Shown here: positions 1 to 6,788 of the stretch, piece by piece
Layout of the letters: the number at the start of each line of letters is the position of its first letter
Position numbering within the stretch: position 1 is the stretch's first letter
Assembly: GCA_937907055.1 (NCBI GenBank)
Contig: CALCTW010000119.1
Span: 1-24,291 of the forward strand
Reading direction: 5' to 3'
From: an uncultured Clostridia bacterium
Lineage (GTDB): Bacteria > Bacillota > Clostridia > Christensenellales > Aristaeellaceae
DNA length: 24,291 nt
Made by a program: the position numbers and the translations under genes
The notes under the pieces: generated by a model
Told to the model about the DNA's origin: nothing
What the model saw: the letters and a program-made list of their open reading frames with translations, nothing else
The model's database searches: none

Positions 1-163
1 TGACGTGAAGTTCACGCGCAATGCCTTTCCAGTCCGGTCTGGCGAGTCCCGTCCTTGGGTCGATCCGCCGCTTGAGCGCATTCAGGATTTGCTGGTTGAA
101 ATCAAGCGGAAGCCGGGACGGGCGTCCCCGCGGATTCCCCGTCGCTCGATGTGCCTTTCCCAT
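1..163 (-). CDS. Partial DNA-binding-like protein (N-terminus only)
   Basis: This reading frame runs off the left edge; the first 54 codons are visible. The start is ATG at 163-161, preceded by a strong GGAGGAGG ribosome binding site at about 170-179 and an extended -10 (TGGTACAAT) at 207-215. The visible peptide starts MGKAHRATGNPRGRPS, a basic GRPS-type arm. It continues into a helix with a DPRTGLARPDWKGIARELHV end that resembles the first half of a helix-turn-helix, as in transposase, replication or regulatory proteins. It faces away from the 22-bp-phased repeats at 258-418, which could be its binding sites. This is inference from layout. The family is not recognised and the C-terminus is outside the window. 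Confidence is moderate that it is a gene and low on function. Confidence 0.55.
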   Translation of the reverse strand, partial: MGKAHRATGNPRGRPSRLPLDFNQQILNALKRRIDPRTGLARPDWKGIARELHV

Positions 164-206
164 AACCTTCCTCCTCCGTCCCTCTTCGGTGAACGAACAC
201 CACGAA

Positions 207-215
207 ATTGTACCA
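207..215 (-). promoter_or_regulatory. Extended -10 promoter for the left-edge gene
   Basis: Read on the minus strand this is TGGTACAAT, an extended -10 (TGn plus TACAAT). Transcription would start near 200, giving a leader of about 37 nt with the GGAGGAGG site in front of the ATG at 163. There is no good -35 hexamer at 17 bp, which is usual for extended -10 promoters. Confidence 0.45.
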
Positions 216-257
216 AAAATCACGCCCTGTTGCTTTGTCCCCGTCCGCCGACCCCAA

Positions 258-418
258 AGAGCGGTCAGCGGACAGTCAAAACCGCTCTACAGGGCGACCG
301 AAACAGTCCTACAGGGGAACTCAAATAGGGATAGGGGGCAATCGAAATCCGCCTACAGGGAAACTCGTTTCCCTCCTAAGTCTCATAATTCCCTCGCAAG
401 GGTCTCATAAATCCCCCT
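258..418. repeat. 22-bp-phased iteron-like repeats with palindromes
   Basis: CTACAGGG occurs exactly at 287-294, 309-316 and 353-360, and a degenerate copy (ATAGGGGG) fills the remaining slot at 331-338, so the phase is 22 bp, about two helical turns. To the right, TCTCATAA occurs at 381-388 and 403-410, again 22 bp apart and followed by TTCCC/TCCCC. The two groups meet at a perfect palindrome, AGGGAAA-ctcg-TTTCCCT (357-374). An 8-bp inverted repeat, AGAGCGGT/ACCGCTCT (258-265, 281-288), borders the left side. The stretch 164-589 contains no convincing gene. Regular helical phasing between two outward promoters fits a replication origin (iterons) or a cooperative repressor array. Which one is not decided by the sequence. 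Confidence 0.6.
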
Positions 419-524
419 CTCTTGCCCCATTCCAAGTCGACCTTGAACCCTGCTCGAATCGGCCTGTGACTCTGTTTTCTTGGCTTTCGACATCCTGGAA
501 AACATGAGGAAAACCGCAGGCGGT

Positions 525-579
525 GAATCGTCCCACGCTGACTGTTACTTTCACATGGGACGATTCGATTTGCTATAAT
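525..579 (+). promoter_or_regulatory. Inverted repeat plus extended -10 promoter
   Basis: A perfect 11-bp inverted repeat, GAATCGTCCCA (525-535) and TGGGACGATTC (556-566), has a 20-nt spacer. Eight bases after its right arm is TGCTATAAT (571-579), an extended -10 with a perfect TATAAT. No good -35 is visible; its place is taken by the right half of the repeat, as expected for an operator overlapping a promoter. The predicted transcription start (about 586-588) falls almost on the ATG at 590. Confidence 0.55.
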
Positions 580-1891
580 CCAACTCACGATGGACATTGG
601 CAGTATGATGAAGAACGCGGAGCTTCTTCGGAAACTTCACCAGCTGGAGGACGAGGAGCGGGCGAAAAAGGCGATTGGCAAGTTGGGGAAGAAGCGCGTC
701 GAAAAGGATGCCGCTTCGCGTCCCGCAGATTTGCCGCCGCTCACGCCGGAGATTGCCGCGCAGAACGGCGATACCGCCCGTACGGGAGAAGGGCGCGTCC
801 AGGGTGCGGATGATGGCGGGGTTCTTGTTCACCACGCCTTCCAGATTCTCGCCCACCGTCTTGCCGGTGCAGGTCATAACGGACAGATCCAGCAGATCCG
901 CCTTGGTCAGTTCCTTCATCACCGCCAGCACGCCGCCGGCCTGATCCAGGTCCTCCATAAAGGTATCACCGGCAGGCGCCAGATGGCACAGGTTGGGGGT
1001 CCTGGCGGAGATCTCGTTCGCGGTGTTCAGGTCGATCTTCACACCGGCCTCATGCGCGATGGCAGGCAGATGCAGCATCGTATTGGTGGAGCAGCCCAGC
1101 GCCATGTCCACGGTCTCGGCATTGTGGAAGGCCGCGGGCGTCATCACATCACGGGGTTTGATCCCCTTCTTCACCAGTTCCATCACCTGCATACCGGCCT
1201 TCTTCGCCAGACGGATACGGGCGGAATAGGGCGCGGGGATGGTACCGTTTCCGGGAAGCGCCATGCCGATCGCTTCGGTCAGGCAGTTCATGGAATTGGC
1301 CGTGTACATGCCGGAGCAGCTGCCGCAGGAGGGGCAGGCGTTCTCCTCATAATCACGCACTTCGTCCTCGTTCATTTTGCCGGCCTTGTAAGCGCCCACC
1401 GCCTCAAACATATGGCTCAGGCAGGTCCTGCGGCCATCCTCCAGATGACCGGCCAGCATGGGGCCGCCGCTGACAAAAATGGTAGGGATATTCAGGCGCG
1501 CGGCCGCCATCAGCAGACCGGGCACGTTCTTATCGCAGTTCGGGATCATGACCAGGCCGTCAAACTGATGCGCCATCACCATGGCTTCGGTGGAATCGGC
1601 GATCAGGTCACGCGTCACCAGCGAATACTTCATGCCCACGTGGCCCATGGCGATTCCGTCGCAGACGGCGATCGCGGGGAACAGGATGGGCGTACCGCCT
1701 GCCGCGCGGACACCGGCCTTGACCGCCTCGGCGACCTTATCGATATTCATGTGACCGGGCACGATCTCATTGTAGGAGCTGACAACACCGATGAGCGGAC
1801 GGTTCATCTCTTCTTCGGTCAGGCCCAGCGCGTAAAGCAGTGAACGGTTCGGCGCGCGTTCCACGCCGATCTTGATAGAATCGGACAGCAT
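551..1891 (-). CDS. ilvD: Dihydroxy-acid dehydratase, 3'-truncated chimera
   Basis: IlvD dehydrates 2,3-dihydroxy-isovalerate and 2,3-dihydroxy-3-methylvalerate to the 2-keto acids, the third common step of valine/isoleucine synthesis. Residues 1-381 are a clear IlvD: VCDGIAMGH near 76-84, the cluster ligand in PNCDKNVPG (Cys119) and CGSCSGMYTANSMNC (Cys192). Homology stops after GGIAVLRGNL at base 749. The next 65 residues, to the stop at 551, are antisense of the unrelated plus-strand frame at 590. Family members have about 550-616 residues, so some 170 or more are missing, including the C-terminal domain with the catalytic serine. The product should be inactive. The start at 1891 has a GGAGGAG site. 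It is the last gene of ilvBNCD, 208 nt after ilvC. A real rearrangement or an assembly chimera would both explain the break. Confidence 0.9.
   Translation of the reverse strand: MLSDSIKIGVERAPNRSLLYALGLTEEEMNRPLIGVVSSYNEIVPGHMNIDKVAEAVKAGVRAAGGTPILFPAIAVCDGIAMGHVGMKYSLVTRDLIADSTEAMVMAHQFDGLVMIPNCDKNVPGLLMAAARLNIPTIFVSGGPMLAGHLEDGRRTCLSHMFEAVGAYKAGKMNEDEVRDYEENACPSCGSCSGMYTANSMNCLTEAIGMALPGNGTIPAPYSARIRLAKKAGMQVMELVKKGIKPRDVMTPAAFHNAETVDMALGCSTNTMLHLPAIAHEAGVKIDLNTANEISARTPNLCHLAPAGDTFMEDLDQAGGVLAVMKELTKADLLDLSVMTCTGKTVGENLEGVVNKNPAIIRTLDAPFSRTGGIAVLRGNLRRERRQICGTRSGILFDALLPQLANRLFRPLLVLQLVKFPKKLRVLHHTANVHRELDYSKSNRPM
590..748 (+). pseudogene. 5' fragment of unknown gene cut at the ilvD junction
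   Basis: The frame opens with ATG at 590, just below an extended -10 promoter. Codons 1-53 give a charged, helix-forming peptide (about 26 residues from ELLRKLHQLEDEERAKKAIG onward are rich in Lys, Glu and Arg). From codon 54 (position 749) the frame stays open to 1843, but it is only the antisense of ilvD, so the real 3' end has been lost. No Shine-Dalgarno sequence precedes ATG 590; ATG codons at 605 and 608 are alternatives, also without a good site. With a start site near 587 the message could be almost leaderless. The small basic/acidic N-terminus is reminiscent of plasmid or mobile-element accessory proteins, but the family is not recognised. Confidence 0.45.
748..749. other. Junction of ilvD with foreign sequence
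   Basis: On the minus strand the ilvD codons GGC AAT CTC (Gly-Asn-Leu) end at 749. The next bases, CGGCGTGAGCGG, no longer encode the expected Ala-Pro-Asp/Asn-Gly. On the plus strand the gene starting at 590 is interrupted at the same point. Both genes are cut, with no terminal inverted repeat or obvious target duplication visible at the join. Confidence 0.75.
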
Positions 1892-2023
1892 ATTGATCTC
1901 CTCCGTGTTATCAGGCCGGAAAAAACACCCGGCACGTCATATTTGTTGATCATTCCGGCAGTTTCAGCACCGGATCATGCCTCCGCCGCGCGGGAGCAGG
2001 ATGCGGTGCTGACGCATTCAAGA

Positions 2024-2091
2024 AACCGGAGAGGGGAAGGAATATCCATCCCCTCTCCGGTTCAGATCCGTGTCACCCGGTTTGGGTGACA
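2024..2091 (-). terminator. Two hairpins between ilvC and ilvD
   Basis: Read downstream of the ilvC stop, the first hairpin is TGTCACCC/GGGTGACA (2091-2084 with 2078-2071, 5-nt loop). The second is a perfect 13-bp stem, AACCGGAGAGGGG/CCCCTCTCCGGTT (2062-2050 with 2036-2024, 13-nt loop), followed by TCTTG rather than a long T run. They may act as a weak or partial terminator, or as mRNA stabilisers lowering ilvD relative to ilvC. The gap 1892-2099 holds no gene. Confidence 0.5.
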
Positions 2092-2099
2092 TTCAGAGG

Positions 2100-3119
2100 T
2101 CAGTTGGAAGCGGTGTCCAGATCGGAGTCGTTCTTCCACAACATCTGGGAACGCAGCTGAGCGCCGACGATCTCCATCTGATGCTTGGCCAGCTTTTCGC
2201 GCTTGCTGTTGAAGAAGCAGCGGCCGGTCTGGTTCTCAGCGATCCAGCGGCGGGCGAAGGTACCGTCTTGAATGTCATTCAGAACAGCCTTCATGTTGGC
2301 CTTGGTCTGCTCATAGGGCAGAACACGGGGGCCGGAAACATACTCGCCGTATTCGGCGGTATCGGAAATGGAGTAGTTCATCGCGCCGACGCCGCCCTTG
2401 TTGATCAGGTCGACGATCAGCTTCAGCTCATGGATGCACTCGAAGTAGGCGTTCTCAGGCTGATAGCCGGCTTCCACCAGCGTCTCGAAGCCGCAACGCA
2501 TGAGGTCGACAACGCCGCCGCACAGAACAGTCTGCTCGCCGAACAGGTCGGTCTCGGTCTCTTCGTTCATCGTGGTCTCCATGATACCCGCGCGAGCGCC
2601 GCCGATACCGGCGATGTAAGCCAGCGCCAGATCCCAGGCCTTGCCGGTGGCATCCTGCTCAACGGCGACCAGGCAGGGAACGCCCTTGCCGGCCACGTAG
2701 GTGGAACGCACGGTGTGACCGGGGCCCTTGGGAGCCGCCATGAACACGTCAACACCGGCGGGAGGAACGATCTGCTTATAGCGGATATTGAAGCCGTGCG
2801 CGAAAGCGATGGCCTTGCCTTCGGTCAGGTTGGGCTCGATATCCTGACGATACATGGCAGCCTGCTTTTCATCATTGATCAGGATCATGATGATGTCAGC
2901 CTTCTTGGTGGCCTCGGGCACAGTCATGACCTCGAAACCGTCCTTCTCAGCCACAGGCCAGCTCTTGCCGCCCTTGCGCAGACCGATGATGACGTTCGCG
3001 CCGCTGTCACGCAGGTTCAGCGCGTGCGCGTGGCCCTGAGAGCCGTAGCCCACGATCGCGATCACCTTGCCGTCCAGCTTGGAAATGTCACAATCCTTCT
3101 CGTAATACATTTTTGCCAT
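2100..3119 (-). CDS. ilvC: Ketol-acid reductoisomerase (NADP+), class I
   Basis: IlvC isomerises and reduces 2-acetolactate or 2-aceto-2-hydroxybutyrate to the dihydroxy acid, using Mg2+ and NADPH. The 339-residue length is that of the short class I enzyme. Visible are the Rossmann motif GYGSQG (24-29) with Arg48 and Ser53 where NADPH 2'-phosphate is held, His108 in AFAHGF, and all four metal ligands: Asp191 and Glu195 (DLFGE), Glu227 and Glu231 (ECIHE). The start at 3119 is preceded by AAGGAGAG. It lies inside the last 32 bases of ilvN, which suggests translational coupling. The third gene of ilvBNCD. It appears intact and functional. Confidence 0.97.
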   Translation of the reverse strand: MAKMYYEKDCDISKLDGKVIAIVGYGSQGHAHALNLRDSGANVIIGLRKGGKSWPVAEKDGFEVMTVPEATKKADIIMILINDEKQAAMYRQDIEPNLTEGKAIAFAHGFNIRYKQIVPPAGVDVFMAAPKGPGHTVRSTYVAGKGVPCLVAVEQDATGKAWDLALAYIAGIGGARAGIMETTMNEETETDLFGEQTVLCGGVVDLMRCGFETLVEAGYQPENAYFECIHELKLIVDLINKGGVGAMNYSISDTAEYGEYVSGPRVLPYEQTKANMKAVLNDIQDGTFARRWIAENQTGRCFFNSKREKLAKHQMEIVGAQLRSQMLWKNDSDLDTASN

Positions 3120-3651
3120 AGTCGTACTCTCCTTTTACTTTGGTTTTTTCGTCGATCGTATATTGTCCGCGTTCCAGCGCGACCATGCCGGTACGTACCA
3201 GTTCGAGGATTCCAAACTCCATCAGGAGGTTTTGGAGCGCTTCTGCCTTGTTCTCATCGCCGATGACAGCAAGGGTAATGGATGCCTTCGAGACGTCAAT
3301 GATATTGGCGCGGAAGATATTGGCGATCTGGATGATCTCATTGCGGCTGACCGCGTCCTTGGCCAGCACCTTGATCAGCACCAGTTCGCGGCGGATGGCG
3401 TGTTCCGGGGTGAGTACCTTCACTGAATGGACGGCGATCAGCTTGCGCAGCTGACCGGCCAGAAGCGCGATCTGATCCTCGGTAGCCAGCACCTCGATGG
3501 TGATACGGCTCTCGTCAGGATTGTCCGTCGTGCCCACAGCCAGTGATTCGATGTTATAGCCCTTACCGGAGAAGAGGCGGGCGACCCTGGAAAGCACGCC
3601 GGCTGCGTTGTCCACCAGCACGGCCAGTGTATGCCTTTCTGCGTTTGACAT
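3088..3651 (-). CDS. ilvN: Acetolactate synthase small (regulatory) subunit
   Basis: This is the regulatory subunit that binds IlvB, raises its activity and confers valine feedback inhibition. The N-terminal ACT domain (about residues 6-80) is clear, with HTLAVLVDNAAGVLSRVARL and the GYNIESL segment. A second ACT-like half follows (about 85-165). At 187 residues it is longer than the compact 160-170-residue form. The last 18 or so residues come from the part overlapping ilvC and are lineage-specific. The start at 3651 has a GAGGAGG site, 16 nt after the ilvB stop. It is also called ilvH in some lineages. Confidence 0.94.
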   Translation of the reverse strand: MSNAERHTLAVLVDNAAGVLSRVARLFSGKGYNIESLAVGTTDNPDESRITIEVLATEDQIALLAGQLRKLIAVHSVKVLTPEHAIRRELVLIKVLAKDAVSRNEIIQIANIFRANIIDVSKASITLAVIGDENKAEALQNLLMEFGILELVRTGMVALERGQYTIDEKTKVKGEYDYGKNVLREGL

Positions 3652-3667
3652 AGATGGGTCTGCCTCC

Positions 3668-5368
3668 TCAGTTGATCATGAATTCGGTAATGTGACTGCC
3701 GCCGCCCACCATGGGACGAACCATCTCATCGATGCCGATGATGCAGTCGATCACATAGCCGTGTCCGCAGGCCATCGCTTCCTTCAGCGCGGATTCAAAT
3801 TCCTCCACACTGGTCACGCGCTTGCCGCTCAGGCCGTAGGCCTCCGCCAGCTTCACAAAATCCGGCGCGCGGTCCAGCGTCGTCTGGGAATAGTGATGGT
3901 TGTAGATCAGCGACTGCCACTGGCGCACCATGCCCAGCGTGCCGTTATTGAACAGAATGTTGATGATGGGCAGGTTGTAATACTGCTCGGTCGCCAGTTC
4001 GTTGCAGTTCATGCGGAAGCCGCCGTCACCGGTCACGTGGATCACGGTCTTCTCAGGATTGCCCACCTGCGCGCCGATCGCGGCACCGAGGCCGAAGCCC
4101 ATGGTACCGAAGCCGCCGCTGGTCATCAGCTGGCCGGGATAATCAAAATGGAAGTGCTGGATCGCCCACATCTGATGCTGGCCCACGTCCGTGGCCACCA
4201 TGGTATCCTGCGGGCAGAGGCGCACGATGGAATCCAGGATCTGACCCGGGGTCAGGTGTCCCTCCTCCTCCTCGTAGATCGTCTCGGTGGGATAGGAGAA
4301 TACCTGCTGCTTCCAATCGCTGTGATCGCCCTTTTCCACAAGGGGGAGCAGCATCTCCAGCACACGGCGCGCGTCACCGACGATGTGGTGATCGGTCTGC
4401 ACGTTCTTGTTGATCTCGCTGCGGTCGATATCGATCTGCACGATATTGGCGTTCTGCGCGAAAGTAGAGGGCTTCAGCGCCACACGGTCGGAGAAACGGC
4501 AGCCGACCACGATCAGCAGGTCGCAGGCATCCACCGCCATGTTGCTGGCCTGAGAGCCGTGCATGCCGATCAGACCGGTCGTCAGGGGATTCCTGCCGGG
4601 GAAGCCGCCCGCGCCCATCATGGTGATGGCGACTGGCGCGTCGATCTTGTTGGCCAGGTCAGAGAATTGAACATTGGCACGGGAACGCACCACACCGCCG
4701 CCGCACACCAGCAGCGGCTTTTTGCTGCAGTTGATCATATCGGCCAGACGTCGGATATCATCCATATCCGGTTCCGGCGCTTTAAAATCATAACGCTTCA
4801 TCAGCTCGCCCAGACGGCCGCCGGTATAGTGATCGCGCAGGTTGATGGGCTCATATTCGGCCTTCTCCGCCGTCACATTCTTTAAGATATCCAGCAGCAC
4901 AGGGCCGGGACGGCCGCTCCGCGCGATGGCAAAGGCCTCGCGCACGGTATCCGCCAGCTGGTTCACATCAGAAACCAGGTAATTGCACTTGGTGATCGGC
5001 ATGGTCACGCCGGTAATATCCACCTCCTGGAACGAATCCTTGCCCAGCAGGTTGGCGGACACATTGCAGGTCACGCACACGATGGGGCTGGAATCCAGAT
5101 AGGCGGTGGCGATCCCGGTCACCAGGTTGGTCGCGCCGGGACCGGAGGTGGCAAAGCACACGCCCACCTTGCCGGTGGAACGGGCATAACCGTCCGCCGC
5201 GTGGCAGGCTCCCTGCTCATGCGCCGTCAGGATATGCTTGATGCGATCGCCGTAATTGTATAATTCATCATAAACATTCAGGATGGTTCCGCCCGGATAT
5301 CCGAAAACGGTATCCACACCCTGCTCAAGCAGGCATTCCAGAAGGATTCTGGCGCCGGTCATCTGCAT
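3668..5368 (-). CDS. ilvB: Acetolactate synthase large (catalytic) subunit
   Basis: This ThDP/FAD/Mg2+-dependent enzyme condenses pyruvate with pyruvate or 2-ketobutyrate, the committed step to valine, leucine and isoleucine. At 566 residues it is full length. It shows the catalytic glutamate in TAHEQGA (Glu51), the RFSDR element of the FAD domain (about 291-295), and the ThDP motif from GDGG (447) to FNN (about 475). The QEVDITG segment (about 114-120) is typical of biosynthetic anabolic enzymes rather than catabolic AlsS. The start at 5368 has an AACGGAGGAAT site. It is the first gene of the ilvBNCD operon and is preceded by a strong promoter and a leader of about 227 nt. Confidence 0.97.
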   Translation of the reverse strand: MQMTGARILLECLLEQGVDTVFGYPGGTILNVYDELYNYGDRIKHILTAHEQGACHAADGYARSTGKVGVCFATSGPGATNLVTGIATAYLDSSPIVCVTCNVSANLLGKDSFQEVDITGVTMPITKCNYLVSDVNQLADTVREAFAIARSGRPGPVLLDILKNVTAEKAEYEPINLRDHYTGGRLGELMKRYDFKAPEPDMDDIRRLADMINCSKKPLLVCGGGVVRSRANVQFSDLANKIDAPVAITMMGAGGFPGRNPLTTGLIGMHGSQASNMAVDACDLLIVVGCRFSDRVALKPSTFAQNANIVQIDIDRSEINKNVQTDHHIVGDARRVLEMLLPLVEKGDHSDWKQQVFSYPTETIYEEEEGHLTPGQILDSIVRLCPQDTMVATDVGQHQMWAIQHFHFDYPGQLMTSGGFGTMGFGLGAAIGAQVGNPEKTVIHVTGDGGFRMNCNELATEQYYNLPIINILFNNGTLGMVRQWQSLIYNHHYSQTTLDRAPDFVKLAEAYGLSGKRVTSVEEFESALKEAMACGHGYVIDCIIGIDEMVRPMVGGGSHITEFMIN

Positions 5369-5602
5369 AGATCTGATTCCTCCGTTTGATGCTCACGTCC
5401 GCGTCCGTGATCGGCTTCGGCCTTCATGGGCGCGTTATCCGTTGCCGCGCTTACGGCAGCGCTTCTTTTCCCCGCGTTTCCTCCCTCATTCTGTCCGGCT
5501 GTTTAAGGCTGCCGCCCAAACCGTACCGTCTGCAGAATAATTCACGCGAATGGCAGGAAAACCCTGCGTTTTTCAGACACTGGCTGGAGTGTCTTAACTG
5601 TT

Positions 5603-5632
5603 ATTTTATCACGGGCACGCGCCGGATGTCAA
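5603..5632 (-). promoter_or_regulatory. ilv operon promoter
   Basis: On the minus strand a perfect -35, TTGACA (5632-5627), is separated by 18 bp from -10 TAAAAT (5608-5603). The transcription start is predicted near 5596, giving a leader of about 227 nt before ilvB. The leader opens with hairpin AGACACT/AGTGTCT (5594-5588 with 5581-5575), then GCAGG/CCTGC. No T-box (no TGGNACC antiterminator core), no leader peptide rich in Leu, Val or Ile codons, and no intrinsic terminator just before ilvB could be found, so the mode of control is unclear. Confidence 0.65.
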
Positions 5633-5726
5633 CGAATCCGCGGCGCGGCAAACGGCAAAAAACCCAAATAAACAAAGAAAAACCATTCCCGCCGTCCCGG
5701 TCTGTCCCACTTTTTGGAGAATCAAA

Positions 5727-5757
5727 AGGCTTCCGCGGATCTGCTCCGCGAAAGCCT
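5727..5757 (-). terminator. Intrinsic terminator after the ABC operon
   Basis: The stem AGGCTTtCGCGGA/TCCGCGgAAGCCT has one mismatch and a 5-nt loop. On the minus strand it is followed by TTTGATTCT, and on the plus strand by GTTTTT. It lies 30 nt after the stop of the 5787-6713 gene and separates it from the ilv promoter. Confidence 0.75.
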
Positions 5758-5786
5758 GTTTTTCAGTTCCGACAAACCGGCGCGTC

Positions 5787-6713
5787 TCAGCCGTTCTGGG
5801 TGAGGATCGCTTCCGTCCAGGTGGAATTATCACTGAATTCCAGCTGCATATGCTCGTTTTCTTTCTTCACGATGGGCAGCATGCTGTGCAGGATCTCCGC
5901 GTCCATCTTCAGCGGCTTCAGGCCCTTCTGATCGGCGCGCATCACGCACATTTTCAGGATCTGCAGATCCCGCTCGGAGATCAGCGTTGTCAGTCCGATG
6001 CTGCCCAGATAGCCGCCCTGCAGGGTCTCGATCATCGGCAGACGCATCACCAGAATGCTGCCCGCGCGGTCTTCGCTGCCCATGGACAGGGTCATGATAC
6101 CGGGAGCCAGTTCCACCCGTCCCTTGTACAGCGTGGTCCTGCGCTTGCTCAGTTCCAGCCCGGCGCGGTATTTCTTGTATTCGTCCAGCGATACATCCTT
6201 GCCGCGGAACAGTTCCCGGAGCGGCACACCGTTGATGTCATCGTCGGTGGTAATACCGGTGATCATCTGCACGGAGGTCGTGTCATGCTGCTTCTGGATC
6301 TTCATCAGCGCGCAGTACACCTCTTTTTTGTTGGGGATGCCCGCGTAATAATAACACTGATACAGTCCGCAATAGGGCGTTGTATCGGAGAAGGCATGCG
6401 TGCTGCGCAGGTTGTCGCTGCTTTCCAGCTTCTCATGCAGGAACGCGAAGGAGTCTACCTCCGGCTTGATGTTCGCGTTGTAGAACTGCACGATCTTGTT
6501 GACGATGTTCATGCTGGGCACGAAGGTCTCATTCAGGCACTTGGAAAGGTTGACATAGGAAGGCAGCAGCCAGGGTTCGTGGATCCACTTGGGGATCTCA
6601 CCGGAGCCGCTGACATAGTAAGGAGCGGTGTTCAGTTTCTTCCACATGTAAGCATAATTCAGGTGGAAATAAGCGTTTTCTTCTTCGTCCAGTTTGAGCA
6701 CGGTTCTTGCCAT
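5787..6713 (-). CDS. Uncharacterised protein of the ABC operon
   Basis: This is a 308-residue soluble protein without signal peptide or membrane span. It is not recognised. The start at 6713 follows an AAAGGAG site, and the gene lies 75 nt after the permease, so it is probably cotranscribed with the transporter. Residues about 55-90 (LSKCLNETFVPSMNIVNKIV and onward) have the spacing of the second half of a Cro/XRE helix-turn-helix, in which 'LSxxLNG...PSxxxLxKIA.FFN' is common. The match is degenerate and an N-terminal helix pair is not obvious. The remaining two thirds (about 160-308) form an alpha/beta region with TLYKGRVELAPGIMTLSMGS and several strands, suggesting a ligand- or effector-sensing part. 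A regulator or accessory factor of the exporter is possible, on context only. Confidence 0.8.
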   Translation of the reverse strand: MARTVLKLDEEENAYFHLNYAYMWKKLNTAPYYVSGSGEIPKWIHEPWLLPSYVNLSKCLNETFVPSMNIVNKIVQFYNANIKPEVDSFAFLHEKLESSDNLRSTHAFSDTTPYCGLYQCYYYAGIPNKKEVYCALMKIQKQHDTTSVQMITGITTDDDINGVPLRELFRGKDVSLDEYKKYRAGLELSKRRTTLYKGRVELAPGIMTLSMGSEDRAGSILVMRLPMIETLQGGYLGSIGLTTLISERDLQILKMCVMRADQKGLKPLKMDAEILHSMLPIVKKENEHMQLEFSDNSTWTEAILTQNG

Positions 6714-6788
6714 GGGTATTCTCCTTTCACAGCCTGTAAGGCCGGCGTCGTATCAACGTTCAAATGAAATTCGGTCGGTATAACAGGT

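Noticed and set aside
21..507. Overlapping plus-strand frames at the left edge
   Set aside because: They are opposite to the better-supported minus-strand gene and cross the repeats; no ribosome binding sites.
376..597. 73-codon minus-strand frame over the repeat region
   Set aside because: No ribosome binding site, and it runs through the inverted repeat and repeat block; composition is not protein-like.
590..1843. Single 417-residue plus-strand protein
   Set aside because: Beyond codon 53 the frame is antisense to clear IlvD sequence and is His/Gln/Gly-rich shadow translation; only 590-748 is kept.
5369..5600. T-box or branched-chain leader-peptide attenuator
   Set aside because: No TGGNACC core, no Leu/Val/Ile-rich peptide and no terminator before ilvB were found.
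5609..5833. 74-codon minus-strand frame between the ABC operon and ilvB
   Set aside because: It crosses the intrinsic terminator and the ilv promoter and has no ribosome binding site.
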